From positions 1 through 22,820 of the forward strand of contig JALLPB010000115.1 in the NCBI GenBank assembly GCA_036939975.1: 22,820 nucleotides of DNA, in the 5' to 3' direction. The notes under the pieces were generated by a model. That model ran no database searches. It was not told the DNA's origin and saw only the letters and a program-made list of their open reading frames with translations. Both the position numbers and the translations under genes were made by a program. This stretch comes from Cyclostephanos tholiformis. Lineage: Eukaryota > Bacillariophyta > Thalassiosirophyceae > Thalassiosirales > Thalassiosiraceae. Positions 9,287 to 19,000 of the stretch are shown in pieces. Numbering within the stretch: position 1 is the first letter of the stretch; each line of letters opens with the position of its first letter.

Positions 9287-9507
9287 TACCATATTCACTG
9301 GGGCATAAGCACTGCTTCCTGCCAAATTTTTTTTGCACTTTGGTACATAGAGGTAGATAAAAATCAAAATTTTACACCCCCAGCGGATTCATCATTAAAT
9401 TCTGCATTGGAATATGTTCTGTAATTTTTCAGGGGGGCAAGTTTTGAAGAGATAAATCCAAAAACATTTTGGCGGGAAGTGGTGCTTATGCCCCGGTGAA
9501 CATGGTA
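9287..9507. repeat. Element D: 40-base imperfect inverted repeat
   Basis: Positions 9287-9326 and 9468-9507 are inverted copies matching at 35 of 40 positions around a 141-base spacer. Most mismatches are CG versus TG or CA. The pair lies between the left end of D and the transposase stop. It could be a subterminal regulatory structure or a small foldback element. I see no coding in 9203-9854. Confidence 0.8.
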
Positions 9508-9640
9508 GCACATTGAATGCGCAAGAACCTCAGCTTTTGTGCGGTATTTTCCTATTTTTGTGAAGCGCTTTGCATCAATGACGTATGAGGAGCTGTTTCC
9601 TGCACATTTTTTCTGCTAGTGGTACCTTAATTGGCCAATT

Positions 9641-9656
9641 TACTTAATCAAGTATG
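9641..9656 (+). repeat. Element D: subterminal 16-bp direct repeat, copy 1
   Basis: TACTTAATCAAGTATG occurs here and again, identically and in the same orientation, at 12238-12253. The two copies bracket the transposase. The core is nearly self-complementary (acttaatcaagt), and a related palindrome (acttgaacaagt) lies just before copy 2. Confidence 0.75.
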
Positions 9657-9854
9657 ATATACTAAATCTAGTAACTCTCCAAAAAAGGTTCAAACAAAAT
9701 ACTCCCAAGTACTAAGAGATAGAGCTCAACAAGACACTTTGAATGATATATGGGTTGCCTAAGTAAATTTTGACAAGATCACTAGTAAAAATAAGGCACA
9801 AGCTATGTGGTCCTAATCCCCCAAAATGTCTAGTATCATTATACTAGATAGACT

Positions 9855-11770
9855 ATGCCCGTTTCAACTCAGTTACAATGTGTGCAGCATGGCAGAACTT
9901 GCAAATCCACTTGCTTGGGTGGCAAGAGCAATAAGTTTTGATGCATTTGGGTGGTTTACCACATTGTTTGAATGAGCACAGGTAGTTCTGGTGAGGCTGT
10001 TTTGCATTGCACTGCCACCTTCCATTGACATACTTCATCGCATTAAGTGGAGCCACACAGAGCTGATGGACCATACTAACCACATGCGCCTTGTCTAAAT
10101 CCTCCATTGCAAGCCATTTGTTCTTTATTAGCTCCCATGCTAGCTTGTGGCAAAACTGCTGGAGGGTAGGGACAGGATTGGGATGGCAAAAGAATCGATA
10201 TGTAAGGTACACATTTACCTTGCTCACCGCAAGTATGAACAAGAACACTTATATCTCCCAACAAGTTTTGGTAATCATAGCCTCAATCAAAGGGACTGCA
10301 TGCTGCAAATTGTTGTGATCATCATCGGCATGATGATATTTATAATGCCACTCATACGGGCAAGAGAATCGAAACCTTTGAGCAACCTCAACCACCCCTT
10401 CCGTCCACCTCCGCTTCTGCTCTCCACAAGTATCGTTTGCAAGTAGCGGCCCTCCCGTTGCCATCATTTTAATCACATAGCTGGGCTCCTTTAGCCTCCA
10501 CAATAAGTACTCCTCGCCACCGGTGCCGGAGATAGCCATCATGTCTCCAACTGAGGCCTCTGCTAAGGCGTTGGTCATTTCATCGCCCAGAACATATGCC
10601 GGCCAGTACCGTCGTTTTTTTATGACCGCGCAGGCAAACAAGCCAACCTTTTTCAATTCAATGAGAGCCTTAAAAACGCAGAAGCCGGAGTCTAGGACAA
10701 TGTACCGTCCCGTCAAGAAGTAGCTCGACAACATCCGCATCAATAGTCCCATTGTCTTCCCCAGCTTACACCATTTCTCCACCACCTGAGCAGGTCGGTC
10801 TTTTCCCTCAACCAGTTCCATCACAAAAAGGATGCCCGACAATCCACAGCATGCCGTATGGTACTCATTACCAAATGGGTGGGGTTTGCATGGACAAAAC
10901 ACCCACCCAGGGCAAGTCCATTGACTAAACCTAATTGACATGCTCTCATTGAGACATATCACCCACCCCGCACTGAAGATTTTTGCATGTGCTTGTTCCA
11001 TGCACTAACCTTTTCCCGGATCTGCCAAAACCTATCCCAAAATAATGGCGGCGGACTGAGGGTAAATTGCAATGCCGACATGATTGCCAAATAACGTTGC
11101 CGTGACATGTACTGATGAAATGTGAATGACAGGACATCATTCTCTTTGTCTTCTGATTCATCACCTGTCCTGGATGCAGTTCTCCAAAAGTACTCTGGCG
11201 GTTTTGTGTAGCATGACATCAGCAACATCATACCAATTTACAGCAAAATCTCTCCAAATGTTAATCACACTGCATTCACAGCAAGCAGCGCATTGCTCGT
11301 TGCATGTACAATGGTCTGCTTGACAAAAGTACAGGGGAAGCAGTGGAGGAAGATTTCACCAAATGACTTCTCATTGGGGGACCACTCATTTGAAAATGTT
11401 GGCCCATTGTACATCAACCCGTGCATGTCTGCCCTTTGAAGAAGTCCTCCCCCCTGACAGGGGTTGGTGCGCCAAACAATGCTGGGATGTTCTCGGGGGC
11501 CGGATCGTTGTTGTCATCAACCTCAAAGCTCATGCCTCAAACAAGGGCTATATCCTCCACCCTATTTTGGGCATGGAAGACAAAGTCCGCAATTGCCTCT
11601 CCCTGCTCGTCAATTGAATCGATGGCGGCGGGTGCTTTGACTGCAGGCAATTCCACCCAAAGCTGATTGAGCGGACCTTGCTCTTCCACCCTAACCCATT
11701 GTTTGGCAGCGTGGAGGAGGCCGGAGATAGTGCTGCTCCAAAAAAATGGAGGCAAACCTTCTCCCCCCAT
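9855..11770 (-). pseudogene. Element D: piggyBac transposase (PGBD-like)
   Basis: The best stretch is 10249-11001. It reads ICLNESMSIRF, then CKPHPFGNEYHTACCGLSG, VLDSGFCVFKALIELKK, IKKRRYWPAY and HHADDDHNNLQHA. These are the three catalytic blocks of piggyBac transposases. The first Asp is Asn (CLNES, codon 10948-10950, G-to-A); the second (VLDSG) and third (DDHNN) are kept. One TAA separates it from 9853-10248, which ends in a Cys/His-rich domain (CGKPPKCIKTYCSCH, then CKFCHAAH), the usual C-terminal DNA-binding finger. Upstream, a one-base shift joins 10959-11231, and weaker N-terminal pieces (NIPALFGAPTPVRGEDFF) reach about 11770. The enzyme cuts and pastes the element at TTAA. Confidence 0.93.
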
Positions 11771-12419
11771 GGGTCATCACATCTCGGCTAACAGCGATTA
11801 GATCATCAATGCGCTGGCCAGGATCAGGGTTGACAAGAGCCGCAGCAACATCCTTTGATGGCTGGATGAATTTTACAAGGCAAGAGCAGCAGGCTCCCTT
11901 GCCAAGACATAGCATTGCCACCGGTGCCATCGTCAGAAGAAAAATGTGGCAAGATCTTCCCAACACAGTACTTATCCTAAGCATTCCAATGTTAGATTTT
12001 TGGTGAGGAGTGGTTGTGGTTGTGAAACAGATATTTTTGATTTTTTTGACCACAATGATACCCCATCGTACCGCCGAAGAACAGCAAATTCACCATCTTA
12101 ACCATGATGAACATTAGCACATCATGTTTGGGGGCTCTCAAGAGGATGAGCAACACAATGATGCGCTGGGAGCCAATGTCGTCCGATGCAACCAGTATAT
12201 TATCAGCTCTATAGGTTGTACTTGAACAAGTATAAAATACTTAATCAAGTATGGGTGCTTTGGTAACCACTAGTTAAAAATTCTCCGTTTGTGAGTTGTG
12301 TTGTATGGTAGATTTTGACGCGCCGAGTTTTTTTAGGTAGAACTTATTGTACTATTCCTACGTAGAAATCTTGTATGCACCTACCAAAAAGTATGAGTTT
12401 TTCTCCCACCAAAACAGAG
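11771..12419 (-). other. Element D: 5' region
   Basis: This stretch lies between the recognisable transposase and the right end of D. A minus-strand frame at 11691-12053 (PDPGQRIDDLIAVSRDVMTH) may be the decayed N-terminus, but I cannot confirm it. The remainder is AT-rich and non-coding, and contains copy 2 of the 16-bp repeat. Confidence 0.4.
12238..12253 (+). repeat. Element D: subterminal 16-bp direct repeat, copy 2
   Basis: It is identical to 9641-9656 and has the same orientation. It contains TTAA but is not the target duplication, since the flanks beyond it are still element D. Confidence 0.75.
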
Positions 12420-12434
12420 ATAGCTGTTGAGCTG
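12420..12434 (-). repeat. Element D: right terminal inverted repeat
   Basis: Read on the minus strand it is CAGCTCAACAGCTAT, one mismatch from the left end. It abuts TTAA at 12435-12438. Confidence 0.92.
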
Positions 12435-12438
12435 TTAA
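12435..12438. repeat. TTAA target duplication of element D, right copy
   Basis: TTAA lies between the right terminal repeat of D and the B codons for GTPTAD. Confidence 0.9.
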
Positions 12439-12621
12439 GTCAGCAGTTGGAGTTCCAACGTTGCCTGGATAGTGAACTTTGTTGCCACCAACTGTGAGTC
12501 TTGTTTGATGAACTTCTTTAGCTTTTTTTGGCTTTAATTTGCACACAAGTTTAGCATACGTCACATTCTTGAATCTACCTTGTGGAACTTGCCAAATTTT
12601 TTTGAAGACAAATGTATCCAT
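12439..12621 (-). pseudogene. Element B: reverse transcriptase, N-terminal portion
   Basis: The frame reads TFVFKKIWQVPQGRFKNVTY, then AKLVCKLKPKK, TRLTVGGNKVHYPGNVGTPT and AD, the conserved first part of RT in this group. It stops at the right TTAA of D, and the next codons of the domain are at 9183 and below. Beyond the TTAA the open frame runs into D and is no longer RT. Confidence 0.92.
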
Positions 12622-12993
12622 ACATCACATTATTTTGGGTGAGTTATTAGCTTTCAATATTTTAACAACTGTCCAGAGTCTCCATCAAAGATTTCATTTG
12701 CAACTTCTAATGTCATTTTGGGTCATCATCTAACACTGCCTGCGCCAGTTCAGCTACGGTCAGTGCCACTCTTCCTCCCCAATAAACGATGGCAGCTAAT
12801 GCTTGAGCATATTTGATCGGGTTGTTGGTCCATTGAAAACACCCATGAGCAGTGGTTCATTGACGACAGCTTTTGCAATCACCCTTGGAAATAAGGCTAT
12901 CTTGGTTGACTGTTGCATATTGCTGACACTTTTTCCAATTTTTGGTTCTGGAATGGGATCTTTGAAGGTGACTTTATTTTTGGGTTCTGCTTT
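12622..12993 (-). pseudogene. Element B: linker between integrase and RT
   Basis: Read down from 12993, the minus strand carries NKVTFKDPIPEPKIGKSVSN, then RVIAKAVVNEPLLMGVFNG, TTRSN, AELAQAVLDDDP and IFDGDSGQLLKY. The last block matches the conserved lead-in to RT in this group. Several stops and shifts interrupt it. No independent function is expected. Confidence 0.75.
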
Positions 12994-13936
12994 CTATAAT
13001 GTTGCATTGCTCAAAATGTTGTCATTGATTTCTTGTCTCAGTGCCAAGGAACGATCATCAACAGCTTTGACTATTTGGGCATCGGGTGTTACCATTGGCT
13101 GCATTAGATATTTATGGCGGAAGAATACTGTGTCAGATATCCGTTCACTGCATGTCTTCTTACAGAAAATTTTATGACAGCAATAATGCTTCATTGAGGT
13201 TCTGAGATACCAACTGGTGAGTGAATGAGGGTCCCATGTCCTATGCCCATTTGTGCTCTCATGCATGTTGACCGCACATCCCAGTGGTGCTAATGGAAGT
13301 TTGTTGTAGTCAAAATTTCCATAAACATGTTGACATGCTGATTCGCTGGCATCTTGTGTGAGTTGTTTAGTAAGTTCAACATCATGACTGCTAGAGGGAC
13401 TAATCAATCCCAGCAATACATGGGAAATGATGGATTGACTCCGGCAATTGAGATGAAGTTGCTCTTAAAGGTTTGGATTGCTCTTTCTGCCAAGTTTCTG
13501 TGGTGAGTATCCGGAGGTACTAAGTGCAGTTCACAATTTTCTTTGATTGCTGATTTGAATTCATGGGATGCTTTGTTATCCAAAATGTGTAACTTTGGTT
13601 TTGTCATGCATCCATGATTTGTACGTGCCCACAGGTTTCGATATGCAGAAATCATTTGACTATCCATGTGATTTCGTAGCGGTTCAGCATCAATTTAGCT
13701 ATGAGTGACATGTGTCCTCTGTATGACTGCACCGGAAATCTTCCCATTTGATCAGTGTATACTGTTTTCTTGGCAGTTATTACCTTCACCAGTATGTTAT
13801 GCTTGGTGATTGCTTGCATGAGTTCACTGTCGTTGGTAGTCTCATCTCTGTTTATTTTCTTCTTGGTGGACCGGACATTTTGATGTTATTTTTTCATGTG
13901 CCCCTTTTGTGTTTTTACTGACTCGGGGAAATGTGT
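12994..13936 (-). pseudogene. Element B: integrase
   Basis: The domain begins abruptly with HFPESVKTQKGHMKK and NVRSTKKKINRD, the end of the integrase zinc-binding region, followed by DETTNDSELMQ. Then comes TVYTDQMGRFPVQSYRG with the first catalytic Asp. The core in 13404-13667 has KPKLHILDNKASHEF (second Asp) and NLAERAIQTFKSNF (Glu), so all three catalytic residues survive. The C-terminal part (12994-13416) reads FDYNKLPLAPLGCAV, TWDPHSLTSWYLRTS and RISDTVFFRHKYLMQP. Frames change at least twice. Confidence 0.92.
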
Positions 13937-14063
13937 CATCTTCATCATCATCATCCTCATCTGTAAGTGGGGCCCAGTAATTTTCAGTATTGTGTAAGTG
14001 TAATTTGCTTTTATGTTACTTACTACTTATGCAACTCTGAAATTATGAAGGCCCCTCATATTG
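13937..14063 (-). other. Element B: post-gag acidic segment and protease deletion joint
   Basis: After the gag stop the minus strand encodes NYWAPLTDEDDDDEDD, the acidic stretch that normally lies between gag and protease. It is joined near 13936 to HFPES of the integrase. No protease motif (DSGAT or DNQST type) and no pre-integrase block is present, so roughly 0.7-1 kb has been lost. The acidic run is a (gat)n-rich repeat, which may have promoted the deletion. Confidence 0.8.
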
Positions 14064-15175
14064 TCAGGTGCTCTTCACTGATTTCCGATCAGCAAGGTGC
14101 TTGGCTGTGTTGGCTGGCAACTCCCAACATTGATCATGGGTATGATTTGGGTGCTTGGGATTGCAGTGAGGACAAATCATTGCAGTCCTTTTCTTCTCTG
14201 CCCATGCTGCTGTCTTCACTGACTTGTTGGCTGAAATGTCAGCAGTAATGCCCATTGCAGCAGGCTTGTTTGCAAGGATTGCTTCAGTAAGAAGTTTTTC
14301 CATTGCCTCACTATTTGATTTGATAATTGATTCTACTTGCTTGGAATGTCATTCGGTGAGTTCCACCACTAGCTCCTCTGTCGCTTTTGCCATTTGCTCA
14401 ACCACATTGTTTGCTGATGCATTCCCTATTGCTCTTGCTGTGGTTAAGTCCTGATGATTTAGTTTGGAGAACTCAGCACACATGACTACTTTGAAATTTG
14501 CATATGTTTGTGTGACCACAGGCCTGGCTTCCCATTCACGAATGGCAGCATCAAAGTTGCCAGCATCTTTAAAGCTTTTGAGAGCTATTGCAAGCATTGC
14601 TTGCTTGTCGATTGGATGTGAGCATGTGCCAATTGTCTTCGAGCTTTTTTTGTTCGGTTGAAGTATTTTATAGGTACATCCACAGCAGTGTTCCACAGTG
14701 TTTTGAATTCTGCCAAAAGTGACATGATGTTGACGTAGTCCATGATTCCCAAGCAGTCAGTGAGCATTTAGAGTGGGTTACATTTAAGTACACAATGCAT
14801 TCAGCCCACAATTCTAACAAAAATCTTCATCAACTGCCTGGAGAATGAGATCTTTCAATCCCTTGCTTGCTCTGATGCAGGTCTGGAATTGTAGGACCAG
14901 TGCTTTATGCTCCGCTTCCCTCTGCCCTTGTTGTGCTGCTGGAATGACTCCTTGTGGATAAATTCCTGGATTTGCCTGCACAATGAAAGGTGTTCCTGGC
15001 ATGAAATTTGTGTAATTAGCATTGCTTTTAACCAACCATGCATGACCATGTAATCACCCCCCCCAATTTGGATAGAAAGGAAGAGGTCAATGTCTTGATT
15101 TGTTGGTTGACCATGAATCTTTGTCACAGTGCATTAGGCTACCGCCCTCCACATTTCTTGCTCAGAATTAGTCAT
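14064..15175 (-). pseudogene. Element B: gag (capsid and nucleocapsid)
   Basis: The first ATG is at 15173-15175, with a TAA a few codons later. Recognisable blocks are GQPTNQDIDLF, NYTNFMPGTPFIVQANPGIY, FQTCIRASKGLKDLILQAV, DAAIREWEARPVVTQTYANF and ATEELVVELTE. The end carries a zinc-knuckle-like motif, CPHCNPKHPNHTHDQC (14127-14174), then WELPANTAKHLADRKSVKST and the stop. Part of the N-terminal half appears deleted, because the block before NYTNF is short. Gag would build the virus-like particle that packages element RNA. Four frames contribute pieces. Confidence 0.88.
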
Positions 15176-15235
15176 TCAAATAATAATAAGAGTGAAAATG
15201 CTTTCGAAACCATCTTCATTTCAGTTCATTAACAG

Positions 15236-15249
15236 AATTCAGTAACAAC
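15236..15249 (-). promoter_or_regulatory. Element B: primer-binding position, complementary to own LTR
   Basis: Directly next to the 5' LTR, the minus strand reads GTTGTTACTGAATT. This is the perfect 14-base complement of 15286-15299 in the same LTR, also present in the 3' LTR at 7627-7640. The loop is 36 bases. The site does not begin with TGG as a tRNA 3'-end site would. This fits self-priming, as known for Tf1. Confidence 0.7.
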
Positions 15250-15407
15250 TATTGATCATTGACACTAGAAAGTTGTTGTAATTTGGTTGTTACTGAATTA
15301 ATGAGCTGCTTTTCAAGTGTGCTAAAAAATTCAAGGATTTATATATTTGGCCAACAGTTTTCTGGTTTAGCCAATTGTAACATGTGTAACATATGCATAT
15401 GTTAATA
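15250..15407 (-). repeat. Element B: 5' LTR
   Basis: It is 158 bp with the same ends as 7591-7748. On the minus strand a TATA-like TATATAAAT lies about 46 bases before the self-complementary segment. A perfect 16-bp palindrome (AACATATGCATATGTT) is at 15388-15403. Confidence 0.95.
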
Positions 15408-15412
15408 ATGTA
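15408..15412. repeat. Target-site duplication of element B, right copy
   Basis: atgta, identical to 7586-7590. Confidence 0.92.
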
Positions 15413-15555
15413 TCAGGCATTACCTCATGAATTAGGTGTGCAGTTAGTTTGGGCCACATTACACAGCTGTTGCAGATGGCTTGCATGAATGTTTCCTTCA
15501 CTGGGAATCCCACCGCTCTGTGGTACCAAAGGAAAGACTAGCATGTGTTGGGGAG
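15413..15555 (-). pseudogene. Element A: integrase N-terminal (zinc-binding) segment
   Basis: This 143-base island of A is caught between C and B. The minus strand reads LPNTC, a TAG, then SFLWYHRAVGFPVKETFMQA and WPKLTAHLIHEVMPDT. It is the usual YDLP...H...GFPVK...WP...MPDT pattern leading into the integrase. Across C it joins INMIYD (19367 and up) in frame through the 8-bp duplication. Across B it joins 7585 in frame. Confidence 0.88.
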
Positions 15556-15563
15556 GTCATAGA
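15556..15563. repeat. Target-site duplication of element C, left copy
   Basis: gtcataga. An identical copy is at 19367-19374. Eight-base duplications occur with hAT, P, Zisupton, some Mutator and other DNA transposons. Confidence 0.9.
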
Positions 15564-15580
15564 CGGGGGAGTCTGGCCCC
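15564..15580 (+). repeat. Element C: left terminal inverted repeat
   Basis: It reads CGGGGGAGTCTGGCCCC. The right end read inward is AGGGGGTCCGGCCCA. They share GGGGG and TCYGGCCC with a two-base indel between. Confidence 0.75.
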
Positions 15581-15603
15581 AAAAATGTGAATTTTTCAAA
15601 TGG

Positions 15604-15964
15604 CCCCAAAATCATTTTTGAGTAGTCAAATCTACTCTACTAGGTGTGAGTATGATTTCTTAGATTTTTTTCCAAAAAAAAAACCTGAACCCACCCATTG
15701 GGTGCATCAAATTGAAATTTCGGGATTTTTGGTTGGAAAACCATTAGAATTATGCCAGTTTATCAGTAGTGTGTCTCCTGTGATAACCCCAAAGTCATTT
15801 TTGAGTGTTCTAATCTACTCTACTTGGTATAAATGTGATTCCTTAGATTTTTTTCAAAAAAAGGAAGAACCCACCTGTACATCAAACCCTAAATTTTGGG
15901 ATTTGTTGTTGGAAAAGTTCTAGGATTATGCTGGTTTATCAGTAGTGTGTCACTGGTGGTGATA
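15604..15964 (+). repeat. Element C: two subterminal tandem repeats of about 180 bp
   Basis: Units 15604-15786 (183 bp) and 15787-15964 (178 bp) both run from CCCCAAARTCATTTTTGAG to GTTTATCAGTAGTGTGTC and a GTGATA end. A third, short and weaker start follows at 15965. The first unit overlaps the left end region. The units are too decayed and phase-shifted to code. Such repeats often serve as transposase binding arrays. Between 15965 and 16070 I see nothing else. Confidence 0.85.
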
Positions 15965-16070
15965 CCCTAATGGTTCTTTTTTATATCTGACTATTTGAGT
16001 CTACTCAAATAGATTTGAAGAATACATCCTGAAAGTGTCATCATTAAAAAACTGTGTTCACATGTACCAT

Positions 16071-19000
16071 TTAGTCACTAATTGTAGATGAACTGCATTC
16101 ACTACTACTACTACCATAGCTAACCTTGTTGCTCAACTCAATTTCAGATTCACCCTTACTGGTTTCACCATCACTTTCATTATCCATGGATTCAATACCA
16201 ATTGGTAAGTCCAATCTCCATGCACCAATCACATCCTTATTCTATTTTGTTGGTAATAGGTTTTGAATCGATTCTGTGGGGCTTTCCCATCCTTTACAAT
16301 TTGGAATTGGATCCCAACACACTCAAACTGTTGGCACCCATTCTTCCTTGTATATATGCACCACCTCTCCGTGACACCATCTTAGTTTGGTTCTGGTGTT
16401 GTCAGCCATTTTAAATTCAGATAATTTGTCAATGCGCTCATTCATCAATTAACTGATCTCTAGTTGAATAAATGGTTGCATTGATGAATAAATACTACCT
16501 TCCTATTTAAACTCTCGCTCATTTTGGAGTGTGTGCCCTCTTTTTAAATGCATCTGCATCTGCTAAATATTTTCTATTGAGCTAAAGCACATCTTTGGTC
16601 TGCATTCCCAATACTGGTAAATTTATTCTTTTTGACACATTTGGCATTGGCTCATCTGGGATGGTATGTTTCTTTTCTTCCCATATACTAATCCATTGAA
16701 GGTGATTGGCAAGTTCTTTCACCATGTACTTCCATCCATCTTTTGACAATAGGTGTTTGCACCAATTCCAACTAAACCCCTTCACTGTTATCATTACATT
16801 ATCTTTTAATGCATTATACTTCACTGCTTTGGAAGACATTTTTTCAGGTTTTTGGTTACGATCTTACATATGATAATAGCACAAGCCATCTATGTATATC
16901 TGTAGCGGATTCCATCATTGTTCTTTTTCCACATTCATGGCACATCTTTCATTGCTACCAAGACAATCACTTTTTCGTATTGAATTGCTTAATCCATGAA
17001 AGATCCCTTGCACTTTGGCAGCAGACTTTTTCTGTGAAGGCACATATTCTCACTGTAAGATTGCATTTCTTTTAGTGTCACTCATTGCTCCCGCACTTGA
17101 AATATTGATCCGTCCATATCACTGTATATTTGCCATTGTTCCACCTAAGGTGATCTCAGCTTCATCATTTGTTGCCTTACCAGCAAAACTTTCTTTGCAT
17201 CATCACAACCATTCCATGAATATTCCATTCCCAATATGGATAAGTACTTGGATGTTGCTTTCGACTCATTTTATAGCTCATCATGTATTGCCTTTGCTGC
17301 TGTATTAGCAAGGCTAATAAGCATTTCCCCAGTTCTCACATTGGTTGATGATACAGGAGAGAAGAGTTCCTTCTGCAGCCTTGACATATGAACAACTTTG
17401 GTTCTGTCCTTATGGCATCATGCAACAACTGACACTTGCTTCTTCTCAAATGTTACCTCCCAGTACTCTCTGAATGGTTCAAACTCAGTCAAATTTTCTG
17501 AGAAGATATTCATCAAGAAGTTCTCATCTGCAATCAGATTTGGCAATGTGCCGAGTTGACTCATCTTTTTGTCCAAGGTTCAATGACACGTGATTTAGGC
17601 ATTGATCTCAAACCATATTGCTTTAGATTGTGTGTTTTCCCACTGGCCAATGGAAAGGCATACATATGGAAAAGTGCAATATTAAAAGAAGATGCAACAG
17701 TGCAATCATCTCTGTTGATGTAAGTGCAACAAACAAATTTTGCTGCAACGTACTTGGCTGGTAATTGACACCTACTCACTTGCATAGCATGTTATCCAAA
17801 AACTCAATGTAGAAAGTATAGTTCATATATATTGCCAGTGATCCTTCAGTGGATAAATCCTGCCAAGATCCAGTGGCATGCTCAATGTGTAGTAGTAGAA
17901 CTCTCAGGTAATATTCATGTATCACGTATCCATTCAAGGAACACCTTTCCGTGGCCTTTTTCCTTTTGGATAGTTTGTGTTTGTCCACCACATGTATTAT
18001 CACTGACATTGATGCCATTACATGCAATTTTGGATCAATTTTGTCTAGACTTGAATGTAAGTGAATATAAAGATCTTTTGCTAGTGCCTTCTCTGCATTC
18101 CCTAATCAAACATTGTGCAAATGATTCATTCAGTAGTAATCATATGCGCCACCAATCTTGGAACAAATAAACATCTAACCTTCTGCACTTGGTTACAAAT
18201 ATTCAATGTAATAAGCCCTCCATGACTCAACTTCTGAATATCAATCTGTTCTGGAGTGGGAATGAGGTGCAAATTGCCAGGGTAGGATTTATCAAGAACT
18301 TCATGTAATCTAATCAGTCTATGTTTAAGAGAGTCAAGCTTTAAGACAATCCAGAGTTCTTTGTTAGGAAAATAGAACGCACATGAAAGAATGACTCAGG
18401 AACAAATAATTTTTGTTCACCTTATTTAATTTACTGCTCTCTTGTGTTTTGGATTTTTCATCTTCCATAAAAATGCAAGATGAAACAACAACAGGGTCTA
18501 TGCTACTGCAATCAGCCTGAACACCAATGATTAATGCAGTGAATGGTATCTGATGTCTTGTGGTGAAGTCCATCCACAACTGATCCCAAATTTCAGCAGT
18601 GCCCAGTAATTGCAACCATTGTCTTGCCAATAATTTCAACAATGACTCTTCATTCACACACAAAATTTACTGATGGCAATTCTTTTGGAGGTTCATAGTA
18701 TAGCATTTCATAGATTCTCTGAATGGTGGATGGCACAGCCGTTGCAACTGTACCATTTATTAACAGCTCACATATCATTTGTACAACCCAAGGTGGCCAG
18801 CAGCATGATCCTCCTTGCGTGCAGCAACCATCATCATCCTTGCTCTTTGCCCATTCCTCTTTCATTTTGTGCTTTGTTGCAGAGCGCTGTTCTACCAATG
18901 ACTTTGACATCTCTAGCTCCTTCACTGTTTTACTCAATGTTTACCTTACACTATGCAAACTATCCTTCACCTCTCTCCTAGAAATGCGCTCATCATGGAA

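Larger units (their letters stand above)
9188..12434 (-). mobile_element. Element D: piggyBac transposon nested in B
   Basis: The 3247-bp element has TTAA on both sides and 15-bp terminal inverted repeats that match at 14 of 15 positions. It encodes a decayed piggyBac transposase on the minus strand. Joining the flanks through one TTAA restores the RT frame of B (GAC TTA ACA CTC ATC), so the boundaries are firm. B was therefore already in place when D arrived. Confidence 0.95.
7591..15407 (-). mobile_element. Element B: Ty1/copia retrotransposon nested in A, carrying D
   Basis: Two 158-bp LTRs in the same orientation and a perfect 5-bp duplication bound this minus-strand element. Without D it is about 4.6 kb. 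Gag, integrase, RT and RNase H are present, while the protease and pre-integrase segment is missing. It sits in the integrase region of A, 151 bases from C. The LTRs differ at 12 of 158 positions by hand count. Confidence 0.96.

Noticed and set aside
10147..10723. Plus-strand frames across the piggyBac gene
   Set aside because: The minus strand carries the full set of piggyBac catalytic blocks, so these are shadows.
9641..12253. The 16-bp direct repeat (containing TTAA) as the target duplication of D
   Set aside because: Joining at these copies does not restore B. The outer TTAA copies at 9184 and 12435 do, and they have matching terminal repeats.
15600..15923. Plus-strand frame of 107 codons
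   Set aside because: It lies within the subterminal tandem repeats of C. The two repeat units are read in different phase with no coding signal.
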